A DNA stretch of 64,000 nt from Prosapia bicincta (lineage: Eukaryota > Arthropoda > Insecta > Hemiptera > Cercopidae): the NCBI GenBank assembly GCA_036971475.1, contig JBAIZL010000006.1:132083231-132147230 (forward strand), given 5' to 3'. Shown here piece after piece: positions 14,619-25,940 of this stretch. The position numbers and the translations under genes were made by a program. The notes under the pieces are model-generated. The model did not search any database. It saw only the letters and a list, made by a program, of their open reading frames with translations, and was not told the DNA's origin. Numbering within the stretch: position 1 is the stretch's first letter; every line of letters begins with the position of its first letter.

Positions 14619-15524
14619 GTATATACAGGACAGGCATCACAGGAGATGTGTCATATTGCCAACTGAATCCGTAACTGTGACTATAGTAGCCCTGGCCGTT
14701 TGTTATATACAGGGCAGGCATTACAGGAGATGTGTCATATTGCCTACTGAATCCGTAAGTGTGTCTATAGTAGCCCTGGCCGTTTGTTATATACAGGACA
14801 GGCATTACAGGAGATGTGTCATATTGCCAACTGAATCCGTAAGTGTGTCTATAGTAGACCTGGCCGTTTGTTATATACAGGACAGGCATTACAGGAGATG
14901 TGTCATATTGCCAACTGAATCCGTAAGTGTGTCTATAGTAGCCCTGGCCGTTTGTTATATACAGGACAAGCATCACAGGAGATGTGTCATATTGCCAACT
15001 GAATCCGTAAGTGTAACTATAGTAGCCCTGGACGTTTGTTATATACAGGACAGGCATTACAGGAGATGTGTCATATTGCCAACTGCATCCGTAAGTGTGA
15101 CTATAGTAGCCCTGGCCGTTTGTTATATACAGGGCAGGCATTACAGGAGATGTGTCATATTGCCTACTGAATCCGTAAGTGTGTCTATAGTAGCCCTGGC
15201 CGTTTGTTATATACAGGGCAGGCATAACAGGAGATGTGTCATATTGCCAACTGAATCCGTAAGTGTGACTATAGTAGCCCTGGACTTTTGTTATATACAG
15301 GACAGGCATTACAGGAGATGTGTCATATTGGCAACTGAATCCGTAAGTGTGTCTATAGTAGCCCTGAACGTTTGTTATATACAGGACAGGCATCACAGGA
15401 GATGTGTCATATTGCCAACTGAATCCGTAACTGTGACTATAGTAGCCCTGGCCGTTTGTTATATACAGGGCAGGCATTACAGGAGATGTGTCATATTGCC
15501 TACTGAATCCGTAAGTGTGTCTAT

Positions 15525-17480
15525 AGTAGCCCTGGCCGTTTGTTATATACAGGGCAGGCATTACAGGAGATGTGTCATATTGCCAACTGAATCCGTAAGT
15601 GTGACTATAGTAGCCCTGGACTTTTGTTATATACAGGACAGGCATTACAGGAGATGTGTCATATTGCCAACTGAATCCGTAAGTGTGTCTATAGTAGCAC
15701 TGGCCGTTTGTTATATACAGGACAGGCATTACAGGAGATGTGTCATATTGCCAACTGAATCCGTAAGTGTGTCTATAGTAGCCTGGGTGTTTGTTATATA
15801 CAGGACAGGCATTACAGGAGATGTGTCATATTGCCAACTGAATCCGTAAGTGTGGGTATAGTAGCAATGGCCGTTTGTTATATACAGGACAGGCATTACA
15901 GGAGATATGTCATATTGCCAACTGAATCCGTAAGTGTGTCTATAGTAGACATGGCCGTTTGTTATATACAGGACAGGCATTACAGGAGATATGTCATATT
16001 GCCAACTGAATCCGTAAGTGTGTCTATAGTAGCCCTGGGCGTTTGTTATATACAGGACAGGCATTACATGAGATGTGTCATATTGCCCACTGAATCCGTA
16101 AGTGTGTCTATAGTAGCCCTGGCCGTTTGTTATATGCAGGACAGGCATTACAGGAGATATGTCATATTGCCAACTGAATCCGTAAGTGTGGCTATAGTAG
16201 CCCTGGCCGTTTGTTATATACAGGACAGGCATTACAGGAGATATGTCATATTGCCAACTGAATCCGTAAGTGTGTCTATAGTAGCCCTGGGCGTTTGTTA
16301 TATACAGGACAGGCATTACATGAGATGTGTCATATTGCCAACTGAATCCGTAAGTGTGACTATAGTAGCAATGGCCGTTTGTTATATACAAGACAGGCAT
16401 TACAGGAGATGTGTCATATTGCCAACTGAATCCGTAAGTGTGTCTATAGTAGCCCTGGTCGTTTGTTATATACAGGACAGGCATTACAGTAGATATGTCA
16501 TATTGCCAACTGAATCCGTAAGTGTGGCTATAGTAGCAATAGCCGTTTGTTATATACAGGACAGGCATTACAGGAGATGTGTCATATTGCCAACTGAATC
16601 CGTAAGTGTGTCTATAGTAGCCCTGGCCGTTTGTTATATACAGGGCAGGCATTACAGGAGATGTGTCATATTGCCAACTGAATCCGTAAGTGTGACTATA
16701 GTAGCCCTGGACTTTTGTTATATACAGGACAGGCATTACAGGAGATGTGTCATATTGCCAACTGAATCCGTAAGTGTGTCTATAGTAGCACTGGCCGTTT
16801 GTTATATACAGGACAGGCATTACAGGAGATGTGTCATATTGCCAACTGAATCCGTAAGTGTGTCTATAGTAGCCTGGGTGTTTGTTATATACAGGACAGG
16901 CATTACAGGAAATGTGTCATATTGCCAACTGAATCCGTAAGTGTGGCTATAGTAGCAATGTCCGTTTGTTATATACAGGACAGGCATTACAGGAGATATG
17001 TCATATTGCCAACTGAATCCGTAAGTGTGTCTATAGTAGACATGGCCGTTTGTTATATACAGGACAGGCATTACAGGAGATATGTCATATTGCCAACTGA
17101 ATCCGTAAGTGTGTCTATAGTAGCCCTGGGCGTTTGTTATATACAGGACAGGCATTACATGAGATGTGTCATATTGCCCACTGAATCCGTAAGTGTGTCT
17201 ATAGTAGCCCTGGCCGTTTGTTATATGCAGGACAGGCATTACAGGAGATATGTCATATTGCCAACTGAATCCGTAAGTGTGGCTATAGTAGCCCTGGCCG
17301 TTTGTTATATACAGGACAGGCATTACAGGAGATATGTCATATTGCCAACTGAATCCGTAAGTGTGTCTATAGTAGCCCTGGGCGTTTGTTATATACAGGA
17401 CAGGCATTACATGAGATGTGTCATATTGCCAACTGAATCCGTAAGTGTGTCTATAGTAGCCCTGGTCGTTTGTTATATAC
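15525..17480. repeat. 13-unit satellite block, imperfect duplication (period 1,091 bp)
   Basis: Units around 15525-16390 recur at 16616-17480, shifted by 1,091 bp (13 units minus 1 bp). Shared rare units include CATTACATGAGATGTG, a TTATATGCAGG unit and GTAGACATGG. The second copy lacks one unit (the GTGACTATAGTAGCAATGG unit near 16350) and has point differences, so this event is older than the two larger superduplications. Confidence 0.8.
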
Positions 17481-17489
17481 AGGACAGGC

Positions 17490-20400
17490 ATTACAGTAGA
17501 TATGTCATATTGCCAACTGAATCCGTAAGTGTGGCTATAGTAGCAATGGCCGTTTGTTATATACAGGGCAGGCATTACAGGAGATGTGTCATATTGCCAA
17601 CTGAATCCGTAAGTGTGACTATAGTAGCCCTGGACTTTTGTTATATACAGGACAGGCATTACAGGAGATGTGTCATATTGCCAACTGAATCCGTAAGTGT
17701 GTCTATAGTAGCACTGGCCGTTTGTTATATACAGGACAGGCATCACAGCAGATGTGTCATATTGCCAACTGAATCCGTAACTGTGACTATAGTAGCCCTG
17801 GCCGTTTGTTATATACAGGGCAGGCATTACAGGAAATGTGTCATATTGCCAACTGAATCCGTAAGTGTGTCTATAGTAGCCCTGGCCGTTTGTTATATAC
17901 AGGACAGGCATCACAGGAGATGTGTCATATTGCCAACTGAATCCGTAAGTGTGACTATAGTAGCCCTGGACGTTTGTTATATACAGGACAGGCATTACAG
18001 GAGATGTGTCATATTGCCAACTGCATCCGTAAGTGTGACTATAGTAGCCCTGGACGTTTTTTATATACAGGACAGGCATCACAGGAGATGTGTCATATTG
18101 CCAACTGAATCCGTAACTGTGACTATAGTAGCCCTGGCCGTTTGTTATATACAGGGCAGGCATTACAGGAGATGTGTCATATTGCCTACTGAATCCGTAA
18201 GTGTGTCTATAGTAGCCCTGGCCGTTTGTTATATACAGGGCAGGCATTACAGGAGATGTGTCATATTGCCAACTGAATCCGTAAGTGTGACTATAGTAGC
18301 CCTGGACTTTTGTTATATACAGGACAGGCATTACAGGAGATGTGTCATATTGCCAACTGAATCCGTAAGTGTGTCTATAGTAGCACTGGCCGTTTGTTAT
18401 ATACAGGACAGGCATTACAGGAGATGTGTCATATTGCCAACTGAATCCGTAAGTGTGTCCATAGTAGCCTGGGTGTTTGTTATATACAGGACAGGCATTA
18501 CGGGAGATGTGTCATATTGCCAACTGAATCCGTAAGTGTGGCTATAGTAGCAATGGCCGTTTGTATATACAGGACAGGCATCACAGGAGATGTGTCATAT
18601 TGCCAACTGAATCCGTAACTGTGACTATAGTAGCCCTGGCCGTTTGTTATATACAGGGCAGGCATTACAGGAGATGTGTCATATTGCCTACTGAATCCGT
18701 AAGTGTGTCTATAGTAGCCCTGGCCGTTTGTTATATACAGGACAGGCATTACAGGAGATGTGTCATATTGCCAACTGAATCCGTAAGTGTGTCTATAGTA
18801 GCCCTGGCCGTTTGTTATATACAGGACAGGCATTACAGGAGATGTGTCATATTGCCAACTGAATCCGTAAGTGTGTCTATAGTAGCCCTGGCCGTTTGTT
18901 ATATACAGGACAAGCATCACAGGAGATGTGTCATATTGCCAACTGAATCCGTAAGTGTAACTATAGTAGCCCTGGACGTTTGTTATATACAGGACAGGCA
19001 TTACAGGAGATGTGTCATATTGCCAACTGCATCCGTAAGTGTGACTATAGTAGCCCTGGACGTTTGTTATATACAGGACAGGCATCACAGGAGATGTGTC
19101 ATATTGCCAACTGAATCCGTAACTGTGACTATAGTAGCCCTGGCCGTTTGTTATATACAGGGCAGGCATTACAGGAGATGTGTCATATTGCCTACTGAAT
19201 CCGTAAGTGTGTCTATAGTAGCCCTGGCCGTTTGTTATATACAGGGCAGGCATAACAGGAGATGTGTCATATTGCCAACTGAATCCGTAAGTGTGACTAT
19301 AGTAGCCCTGGACTTTTGTTATATACAGGACAGGCATTACAGGAGATGTGTCATATTGCCAACTGAATCCGTAAGTGTGTCTATAGTAGCCCTGGACGTT
19401 TGTTATATACAGGACAGGCATCACAGGAGATGTGTCATATTGCCAACTGAATCCGTAACTGTGACTATAGTAGCCCTGGCCGTTTGTTATATACAGGGCA
19501 GGCATTACAGGAGATGTGTCATATTGCCTACTGAATCCGTAAGTGTGTCTATAGTAGCCCTGGCCGTTTGTTATATACAGGGCAGGCATTACAGGAGATG
19601 TGTCATATTGCCAACTGAATCCGTAAGTGTGTCTATAGTAGCCCTGGTCGTTTGTTATATACAGGACAGGCATTACAGTAGATATGTCATATTGCCAACT
19701 GAATCCGTAAGTGTGGCTATAGTAGCAATGGCCGTTTGTTATATACAGGACAGGCATTACAGGAGATGTGTCATATTGCCAACTGAATCCGTAAGTGTGA
19801 CTATAGTAGCAATGGCCGTTTGTTATATACAGGACAGGCATTACAGAAGATGTGTCATATTGCCAACTGAATCCGTAAGTGTGACTATAGTAGCAATGGC
19901 CATTTGTTATATACAGGACAGGCATTTTAGGAGATGTGTCATATTGCCAACTGAATCCGTAATTGTGGCTATAGTAGCCCTGGCCGTTTGTTATATACAG
20001 GACAGGCATTACAGGAGATGTGTCATATTGCCAACTGAATCCGTAAGTATGGCTATAGTAGCCCTGGCCATTTGTTATATACAGGACAGGCATTACAGGA
20101 GATGTGTCATATTGCCAACTGAATCCGTAAGTGTGGCTATAGTAGCCCTGGCCGTTTGTTATATACAGGACAGGCATTATAGGAAATGTGTGATATTGCC
20201 AACTGAATCCGTAAGTGTGACTATAATAGCCCTGGCCGTTTGTTATATACAGGACAGTCATTACAGGAGATGTGTCATATTGCCAACTGAATCCGTAAGT
20301 GTGTCTATAGTAGCAATGGCCGTTTGTTATATACAGGACAGGCATTACAGGAGATGTGTCATGTTGCCAACTGAATCCGTAAGTGTGACTATAATAGCCC

Positions 20401-21352
20401 TGGCCGTTTGTTATATACAGGACAGGCATTACCGGAGATGTGTCATATTGCCAACTGAATCCGTAAGTGTGTCTATAGTAGCCCTGGACGTTTGTTATAT
20501 ACAGGACAGGCATTACAGAAGATGTGTCATATTGCCAACTGAATCCGTAAGGGTGTCTATAGTAGCCCTGGCCGTTTGTTATATACAGGACAGGCATTAC
20601 AGGAGATGTGTCATATTGCCAACTGAATCCGTAAGTGTGTCTATAGTAGCCCTGGCCGTTTGTTATATACAGGACAGGCATTACAGGAGATGTGTCATAT
20701 TGTCAACTGAATCCGTAAGTGTGTCTATAGTAGCCCTGGCCGTTTGTTATATACAGGACAGGCATTACAGGAGATGTGTCATATTGCCAACTGAATCCGT
20801 AAGTGTGTCTATAGTAGCCCTGGCCGTTTGTTATATACAGGACAGGCATTACAGGAGATGTGTCATGTTGGCAAATAATTTCGTAAGTGTGACTATAGTA
20901 GCCCTGGCAGTTTGTTATATACAGGACAGGCACTACAGGAGATGTGTCATATTGCCAACTGAATCCGTAAGTGTGTCTATAGTAGCCCTGGCCGTTTGTT
21001 ATATACAGGACAGGCATTACAGGAGATGTGTCATATTGCCAACTGAATCCGTAAGTGTGTCTATAGTAGCCCTGGCCGTTTGTTATATACAGGACAGGCA
21101 TTACAGGAGATGTGTCATATTGCCAACTGAATCCGTAAGTGTGGCTGTAGTAGCCCTGGCCGTTTGTTATATACAGGACAGGCATTACAGGAGATGAGTC
21201 ATATTGCCAACTGAATCCGTAAGTGTGTCTATAGTAGCCCTGGCCGTTTGTTATATACAGGACAGGCATTACAGAAGATGTGTCATATTGCCAACTGAAT
21301 CCGTAAGTGTGTCTATAGTAGCCCTGGCCGTTTGTTATATACAGGACAGGCA
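17490..21352. repeat. Satellite superblock, first copy (period 3,862 bp)
   Basis: About 46 units repeated 3,862 bp to the right with no difference noticed by eye. Shared landmarks are the 83-bp units near 18466/22330, the CATTACGGGAG unit, the short GTTTGTATATAC unit, the stop-bearing GATGAGTCAT unit and the odd GTTGGCAAATAATTTCG unit (20868/24730). Confidence 0.9.
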
Positions 21353-24300
21353 TTACAGTAGATATGTCATATTGCCAACTGAATCCGTAAGTGTGGCTAT
21401 AGTAGCAATGGCCGTTTGTTATATACAGGGCAGGCATTACAGGAGATGTGTCATATTGCCAACTGAATCCGTAAGTGTGACTATAGTAGCCCTGGACTTT
21501 TGTTATATACAGGACAGGCATTACAGGAGATGTGTCATATTGCCAACTGAATCCGTAAGTGTGTCTATAGTAGCACTGGCCGTTTGTTATATACAGGACA
21601 GGCATCACAGCAGATGTGTCATATTGCCAACTGAATCCGTAACTGTGACTATAGTAGCCCTGGCCGTTTGTTATATACAGGGCAGGCATTACAGGAAATG
21701 TGTCATATTGCCAACTGAATCCGTAAGTGTGTCTATAGTAGCCCTGGCCGTTTGTTATATACAGGACAGGCATCACAGGAGATGTGTCATATTGCCAACT
21801 GAATCCGTAAGTGTGACTATAGTAGCCCTGGACGTTTGTTATATACAGGACAGGCATTACAGGAGATGTGTCATATTGCCAACTGCATCCGTAAGTGTGA
21901 CTATAGTAGCCCTGGACGTTTTTTATATACAGGACAGGCATCACAGGAGATGTGTCATATTGCCAACTGAATCCGTAACTGTGACTATAGTAGCCCTGGC
22001 CGTTTGTTATATACAGGGCAGGCATTACAGGAGATGTGTCATATTGCCTACTGAATCCGTAAGTGTGTCTATAGTAGCCCTGGCCGTTTGTTATATACAG
22101 GGCAGGCATTACAGGAGATGTGTCATATTGCCAACTGAATCCGTAAGTGTGACTATAGTAGCCCTGGACTTTTGTTATATACAGGACAGGCATTACAGGA
22201 GATGTGTCATATTGCCAACTGAATCCGTAAGTGTGTCTATAGTAGCACTGGCCGTTTGTTATATACAGGACAGGCATTACAGGAGATGTGTCATATTGCC
22301 AACTGAATCCGTAAGTGTGTCCATAGTAGCCTGGGTGTTTGTTATATACAGGACAGGCATTACGGGAGATGTGTCATATTGCCAACTGAATCCGTAAGTG
22401 TGGCTATAGTAGCAATGGCCGTTTGTATATACAGGACAGGCATCACAGGAGATGTGTCATATTGCCAACTGAATCCGTAACTGTGACTATAGTAGCCCTG
22501 GCCGTTTGTTATATACAGGGCAGGCATTACAGGAGATGTGTCATATTGCCTACTGAATCCGTAAGTGTGTCTATAGTAGCCCTGGCCGTTTGTTATATAC
22601 AGGACAGGCATTACAGGAGATGTGTCATATTGCCAACTGAATCCGTAAGTGTGTCTATAGTAGCCCTGGCCGTTTGTTATATACAGGACAGGCATTACAG
22701 GAGATGTGTCATATTGCCAACTGAATCCGTAAGTGTGTCTATAGTAGCCCTGGCCGTTTGTTATATACAGGACAAGCATCACAGGAGATGTGTCATATTG
22801 CCAACTGAATCCGTAAGTGTAACTATAGTAGCCCTGGACGTTTGTTATATACAGGACAGGCATTACAGGAGATGTGTCATATTGCCAACTGCATCCGTAA
22901 GTGTGACTATAGTAGCCCTGGACGTTTGTTATATACAGGACAGGCATCACAGGAGATGTGTCATATTGCCAACTGAATCCGTAACTGTGACTATAGTAGC
23001 CCTGGCCGTTTGTTATATACAGGGCAGGCATTACAGGAGATGTGTCATATTGCCTACTGAATCCGTAAGTGTGTCTATAGTAGCCCTGGCCGTTTGTTAT
23101 ATACAGGGCAGGCATAACAGGAGATGTGTCATATTGCCAACTGAATCCGTAAGTGTGACTATAGTAGCCCTGGACTTTTGTTATATACAGGACAGGCATT
23201 ACAGGAGATGTGTCATATTGCCAACTGAATCCGTAAGTGTGTCTATAGTAGCCCTGGACGTTTGTTATATACAGGACAGGCATCACAGGAGATGTGTCAT
23301 ATTGCCAACTGAATCCGTAACTGTGACTATAGTAGCCCTGGCCGTTTGTTATATACAGGGCAGGCATTACAGGAGATGTGTCATATTGCCTACTGAATCC
23401 GTAAGTGTGTCTATAGTAGCCCTGGCCGTTTGTTATATACAGGGCAGGCATTACAGGAGATGTGTCATATTGCCAACTGAATCCGTAAGTGTGTCTATAG
23501 TAGCCCTGGTCGTTTGTTATATACAGGACAGGCATTACAGTAGATATGTCATATTGCCAACTGAATCCGTAAGTGTGGCTATAGTAGCAATGGCCGTTTG
23601 TTATATACAGGACAGGCATTACAGGAGATGTGTCATATTGCCAACTGAATCCGTAAGTGTGACTATAGTAGCAATGGCCGTTTGTTATATACAGGACAGG
23701 CATTACAGAAGATGTGTCATATTGCCAACTGAATCCGTAAGTGTGACTATAGTAGCAATGGCCATTTGTTATATACAGGACAGGCATTTTAGGAGATGTG
23801 TCATATTGCCAACTGAATCCGTAATTGTGGCTATAGTAGCCCTGGCCGTTTGTTATATACAGGACAGGCATTACAGGAGATGTGTCATATTGCCAACTGA
23901 ATCCGTAAGTATGGCTATAGTAGCCCTGGCCATTTGTTATATACAGGACAGGCATTACAGGAGATGTGTCATATTGCCAACTGAATCCGTAAGTGTGGCT
24001 ATAGTAGCCCTGGCCGTTTGTTATATACAGGACAGGCATTATAGGAAATGTGTGATATTGCCAACTGAATCCGTAAGTGTGACTATAATAGCCCTGGCCG
24101 TTTGTTATATACAGGACAGTCATTACAGGAGATGTGTCATATTGCCAACTGAATCCGTAAGTGTGTCTATAGTAGCAATGGCCGTTTGTTATATACAGGA
24201 CAGGCATTACAGGAGATGTGTCATGTTGCCAACTGAATCCGTAAGTGTGACTATAATAGCCCTGGCCGTTTGTTATATACAGGACAGGCATTACCGGAGA

Positions 24301-25214
24301 TGTGTCATATTGCCAACTGAATCCGTAAGTGTGTCTATAGTAGCCCTGGACGTTTGTTATATACAGGACAGGCATTACAGAAGATGTGTCATATTGCCAA
24401 CTGAATCCGTAAGGGTGTCTATAGTAGCCCTGGCCGTTTGTTATATACAGGACAGGCATTACAGGAGATGTGTCATATTGCCAACTGAATCCGTAAGTGT
24501 GTCTATAGTAGCCCTGGCCGTTTGTTATATACAGGACAGGCATTACAGGAGATGTGTCATATTGTCAACTGAATCCGTAAGTGTGTCTATAGTAGCCCTG
24601 GCCGTTTGTTATATACAGGACAGGCATTACAGGAGATGTGTCATATTGCCAACTGAATCCGTAAGTGTGTCTATAGTAGCCCTGGCCGTTTGTTATATAC
24701 AGGACAGGCATTACAGGAGATGTGTCATGTTGGCAAATAATTTCGTAAGTGTGACTATAGTAGCCCTGGCAGTTTGTTATATACAGGACAGGCACTACAG
24801 GAGATGTGTCATATTGCCAACTGAATCCGTAAGTGTGTCTATAGTAGCCCTGGCCGTTTGTTATATACAGGACAGGCATTACAGGAGATGTGTCATATTG
24901 CCAACTGAATCCGTAAGTGTGTCTATAGTAGCCCTGGCCGTTTGTTATATACAGGACAGGCATTACAGGAGATGTGTCATATTGCCAACTGAATCCGTAA
25001 GTGTGGCTGTAGTAGCCCTGGCCGTTTGTTATATACAGGACAGGCATTACAGGAGATGAGTCATATTGCCAACTGAATCCGTAAGTGTGTCTATAGTAGC
25101 CCTGGCCGTTTGTTATATACAGGACAGGCATTACAGAAGATGTGTCATATTGCCAACTGAATCCGTAAGTGTGTCTATAGTAGCCCTGGCCGTTTGTTAT
25201 ATACAGGACAGGCA
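21353..25214. repeat. Satellite superblock, second copy (period 3,862 bp)
   Basis: Exact-looking tandem partner of 17490-21352. The two copies abut, as expected from a single unequal exchange. To its right (25215-25919) the array consists mostly of one homogeneous unit type, suggesting the right edge is the most recently homogenised part. Confidence 0.9.
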
Positions 25215-25940
25215 TTACAGGAGATGTGTCATATTGCCAACTGAATCCGTAAGTGTGTCTATAGTAGCCCTGGCCGTTTGTTATATACAGGACAGGCATT
25301 ACAGGAGATGTGTCATATTGCCAACTGAATCCGTAAGTGTGTCTATAGTAGCCCTGGCCGTTTGTTATATACAGGACAGGCATTACAGGAGATGTGTCAT
25401 ATTGCCAACTGAATCCGTAAGTGTGTCTATAGTAGCCCTGGCCGTTTGTTATATACAGGACAGGCATTACAGGAGATGTGTCATGTTGGCAACTGATTTC
25501 GTAAGTGGTACTATAGTAGCCCTGGCAGTTTGTTATATACATGACAGGCATTACAGGAGATGTGTCATATTGCCAACTGAATCCGTAAGTGTGTCTATAG
25601 TAGCCCTGGCCGTTTGTTATATACAGGACAGGCATTACAGGAGATGTGTCATATTGCCAACTGAATCCGTAAGTTTGTCTATAGTAGCCCTGGCCGTTTG
25701 TTATATACAGGACAGGCATTACAGGAGATGTGTCATATTGCCAACTGAATCCGTAAGTGTGGCTGTAGTAGCCCTGGCCGTTTGTTATATACAGGACAGG
25801 CATTACAGGAGATGAGTCATATTGCCAACTGAATCCGTAAGTGTGTCTATAGTAGCAATGGCCGTTTGTTATATACAGGACAGGCATTACAGGAGATGTG
25901 TCATATTGCCAACTGAATCAATGTGTCTATTAATGTATCT

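Larger units (their letters stand above)
2369..25940. repeat. 84-bp satellite array, about 280 units
   Basis: A continuous head-to-tail array. The unit runs AACTGAATCCGTAAGTGTGT, CTATAGTAGCCCTGGCCGTT, TGTTATATACAGGACAGGCA, TTACAGGAGATGTGTCATAT, TGCC (84 bp). Recurrent unit types differ at a handful of positions: AACTGCATCC or TACTGAATCC at the start, GTAACTGTGACT, CCTGGACG, CCTGGACTTTT, ACAGGGCAGG, CATCACAGG. The first unit (2369-2402) lacks about 35 internal bases and the last decays after 25919. Units of 83 bp (TAGCCTGGGTGTTTG) occur 11 times, and an 85-bp unit occurs at 8613 and 13987. Because 84 is divisible by 3, both strands read as long 28-residue-repeat ORFs, but these are broken by the odd-length units and by a few stops (for example at 21197, 25059 and 25815). 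I read it as non-coding satellite DNA. Confidence 0.97.

Noticed and set aside
2369..25940. CRISPR array
   Set aside because: Units are contiguous with no unique spacers between short repeats, and the setting is eukaryotic.
2369..25940. Centromeric satellite with a CENP-B box
   Set aside because: No CENP-B-box-like string (TTCG....A..CGGG) occurs in the unit; location and chromosome context are unknown, so a centromeric role is not supported.
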